DNA of 64,000 nucleotides from an uncultured Pelagibacteraceae bacterium (GTDB lineage: Bacteria; Pseudomonadota; Alphaproteobacteria; Pelagibacterales; Pelagibacteraceae). How positions within the stretch are numbered: the stretch's first letter is position 1; each line of letters starts with the position of its first letter. Where the stretch lies: contig CACJRQ010000002.1 of assembly GCA_902595885.1 (NCBI GenBank), positions 42,109 through 106,108 of the forward strand, given 5' to 3'. The notes under the pieces were generated by a model. The model saw only the letters and a list, made by a program, of their open reading frames with translations. It was not told the origin of the DNA and made no database searches. The position numbers and the translations under genes were made by a program. Shown piece after piece: positions 61,892 to 64,000 of the stretch.

Positions 61892-64000
61892 TATAATTTT
61901 GTTGGCATTGGTTTGTTAGTATCAATATTATACTTCTTCATTGCATCTTTTGCATGTTTGGAAGCAATAAGCTGTTCTTTTGCTAAAATACTTAAACCGT
62001 AAGCAACCAAATGTTCTTTATCTACCTCAAAAAATTTTCTTAAATTTTTTCTTGTATCACTTCTTCCAAAACCATCTGCTCCTAATGAATAAAAGCTTTT
62101 ATTAGTATAAGGTCTGATTTGATCTGAGTTCATTCTCATATAATCAGATGCAGCCATTATTGGGCCTTCAGTTTTGCCTAAGCATTGTTCAACATAAGAT
62201 TTTTTAGGTTCTTTATCTGGGTTCAAAAGGTTATGTCTTTCTACCTCCATTCCATCTTTTCTTAATTCATTAAAACTTGTTACACTCCATATCTCACTAT
62301 CAATTTGATAATCATTTTGTAAAATCTCTGCAGCAGACATCATTTCTCTTAAGATTGTTCCTGATCCTAAAAGTTGGATTTTAGTTTTTTTGTATTTGTT
62401 AAATTCTTTTATTTTATACATGCCCTTTAAAATGCCTTCCTCACAATTTTTATCTTTCGGCATTTCTGGGTGTGAGTAATTTTCATTCATTGTTGTAATA
62501 TAATAAAAAACATTCTCATTTTTCTCATGCATTCTTCTAAGACCTTCTCGAAAAATAACTGCTAATTCATAATGAAATGTAGGATCGTAAGTTACACAAT
62601 TTGGAATAGTTGATGCAATTAAATGACTGTGCCCATCCTGATGTTGTAAACCTTCTCCAGCTAATGTAGTTCTTCCAGCTGTTGCACCTACTAAAAATCC
62701 TCTAGCTTGACTATCACCGGCTGCCCAAGCTAGATCTCCTACCCTTTGGAAACCAAACATTGAATAAAAAATATAAATTGGGATCATTTCAATATCATGA
62801 TTAGTATATGCAGTGGCAGCTGCAATCCATGAAGACATAGCACCTGCTTCGTTGATACCTTCCTCTAAAACTTGACCACTTTTATCTTCTCTATAAGAAC
62901 TTAATTGAGCTGCATCCTCGGGTTCATATTTTTGTCCTTCGTGTGCATAAATCCCTATTTTTTGAAAAAATCCTTCCATTCCAAAAGTTCTGGCTTCATC
63001 AGGAATAATAGGAACCAGTCTAGGAGATATATTTTTATCTCTTAATAAATTAGTTAGCATTCTCACAAGTGCCATAGTAGTAGACATTTCTTTTTCACCA
63101 GTCGATACTTTCATAAAATCAAAAATATCTTTAGTTGGTGCTTTTATTGGTTTTGCAAAAGTAGATCGCTCAGGTAAAAATCCACCTAATTTAATTCTTC
63201 TTTCTTTAAGATATTTTATTTCGGGTGATTTTTCATCAGGCTTAAAATATTCAATATTTCTTACCTGTTCATCTGTTAAAGGAACATCAAATCGATCTCT
63301 ATAATACATCAAGTCATCAACATCTAATTTTTTAGTTTGATGAGTAGTATTTACACTTTCACCAGATTTTCCCATTCCATAACCTTTAATAGTTTTAGCA
63401 ATAATTACTGTTGGGCTTCCTTTATTTTTAGTTGCCTTATCATATGCTGCAAAAACTTTATGAGGATCATGTCCACCTCTGTTTAGCCGCCATATATCTT
63501 TATCAGACATGCTTGAAACTAATTCTAATGTTTCAGGGGATTTTCCAAAAAACTTTTCTCTTACATAAGCACCATCTCTTGCTTTCATTGCTTGATACTC
63601 ACCATCTACGGTTTCATTCATAATTTTTACTAATTGACCAGTTTTATCATTAGCAAGCAATGAGTCCCAATACGATCCCCAAATTACCTTTATTACATTC
63701 CACCCAGATCCTCTAAAACTTCCTTCAAGTTCTTGAATAATTTTTCCATTACCTCTAACTGGACCGTCCAATCTTTGAAGATTGCAATTAACTACAAAAA
63801 TTAAATTATCTAAATTCTCTCTTGCAGCCAGCCCAATTGCTCCCATCGACTCTGGCTCATCCATTTCTCCATCACCTAAAAAGGCCCACACTTTTCTTCC
63901 TTCATCTTTAATCAAACCTCTATTGATTAAATATTTCATGTATCTGGCTTGATATATAGCAAGCATGGGGCCTAACCCCATCGATACTGTGGGGAACTGC
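61891..64000 (-). CDS. aceE: Pyruvate dehydrogenase E1, homodimeric type (5' end outside window)
   Basis: Open to window edge (QFPTVSMGLGPMLAIYQARYMKYL), GDGEMDEPES, AGRTTLAGEGLQHQDGHS. Confidence 0.97.
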   Translation of the reverse strand, partial: QFPTVSMGLGPMLAIYQARYMKYLINRGLIKDEGRKVWAFLGDGEMDEPESMGAIGLAARENLDNLIFVVNCNLQRLDGPVRGNGKIIQELEGSFRGSGWNVIKVIWGSYWDSLLANDKTGQLVKIMNETVDGEYQAMKARDGAYVREKFFGKSPETLELVSSMSDKDIWRLNRGGHDPHKVFAAYDKATKNKGSPTVIIAKTIKGYGMGKSGESVNTTHQTKKLDVDDLMYYRDRFDVPLTDEQVRNIEYFKPDEKSPEIKYLKERRIKLGGFLPERSTFAKPIKAPTKDIFDFMKVSTGEKEMSTTMALVRMLTNLLRDKNISPRLVPIIPDEARTFGMEGFFQKIGIYAHEGQKYEPEDAAQLSSYREDKSGQVLEEGINEAGAMSSWIAAATAYTNHDIEMIPIYIFYSMFGFQRVGDLAWAAGDSQARGFLVGATAGRTTLAGEGLQHQDGHSHLIASTIPNCVTYDPTFHYELAVIFREGLRRMHEKNENVFYYITTMNENYSHPEMPKDKNCEEGILKGMYKIKEFNKYKKTKIQLLGSGTILREMMSAAEILQNDYQIDSEIWSVTSFNELRKDGMEVERHNLLNPDKEPKKSYVEQCLGKTEGPIMAASDYMRMNSDQIRPYTNKSFYSLGADGFGRSDTRKNLRKFFEVDKEHLVAYGLSILAKEQLIASKHAKDAMKKYNIDTNKPMPTKL

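Overview
AT-rich, very compact bacterial window (about 60 genes) that looks like a SAR11/Candidatus Pelagibacter-type alphaproteobacterial chromosome. That assignment is inferred from base composition, gene order and protein style; no search was run. Almost everything is core housekeeping: aroA(3' part)-cmk-rpsA-ihfB-pyrF-trpFBA-accD-folC; trxA; a nuclease block (rmuC, a PD-(D/E)XK exonuclease, exonuclease I); hisG-hisZ-hisS-tRNA-His; cspA; tRNA-Phe; infA-hisD-DUF2948-murA-dcd; tRNA-Thr; rpmH-rnpA-yidD-yidC-argB-HAD-dapD-dapE; an HDAC-family/SET-domain pair; def-fmt-truA; aroK-aroB; bolA / J-domain-cobS-cobT; a RegB-like kinase; gyrB; FkbM methyltransferase; tRNA-Ser; lepA; pheTS-rplT-rpmI-infC-thrS; GT4; alpha/beta hydrolase; gltBD; uppP; EamA; aceF-aceE(partial). 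I see no CRISPR, prophage, transposon or rRNA. The best second-look items are: (i) trpB and trpA with coordinated changes at normally invariant active-site and communication residues; (ii) a cytidylate kinase whose P-loop lysine reads as alanine; (iii) an MGME1-like PD-(D/E)XK exonuclease between RmuC and ExoI; (iv) tRNA-His without an encoded G-1 and with A73/U72, ending 4 nt before the hisS start codon; (v) an unlisted 33-aa basic microprotein ORF with overlapping start/stop junctions on both sides, just before dcd; (vi) a J-domain/CobS/CobT AAA+/VWA module with no other B12 gene in view; (vii) adjacent deacetylase-like and SET-domain genes. Family calls come from reading motifs by eye; comparisons to canonical motifs are from memory and need alignment.
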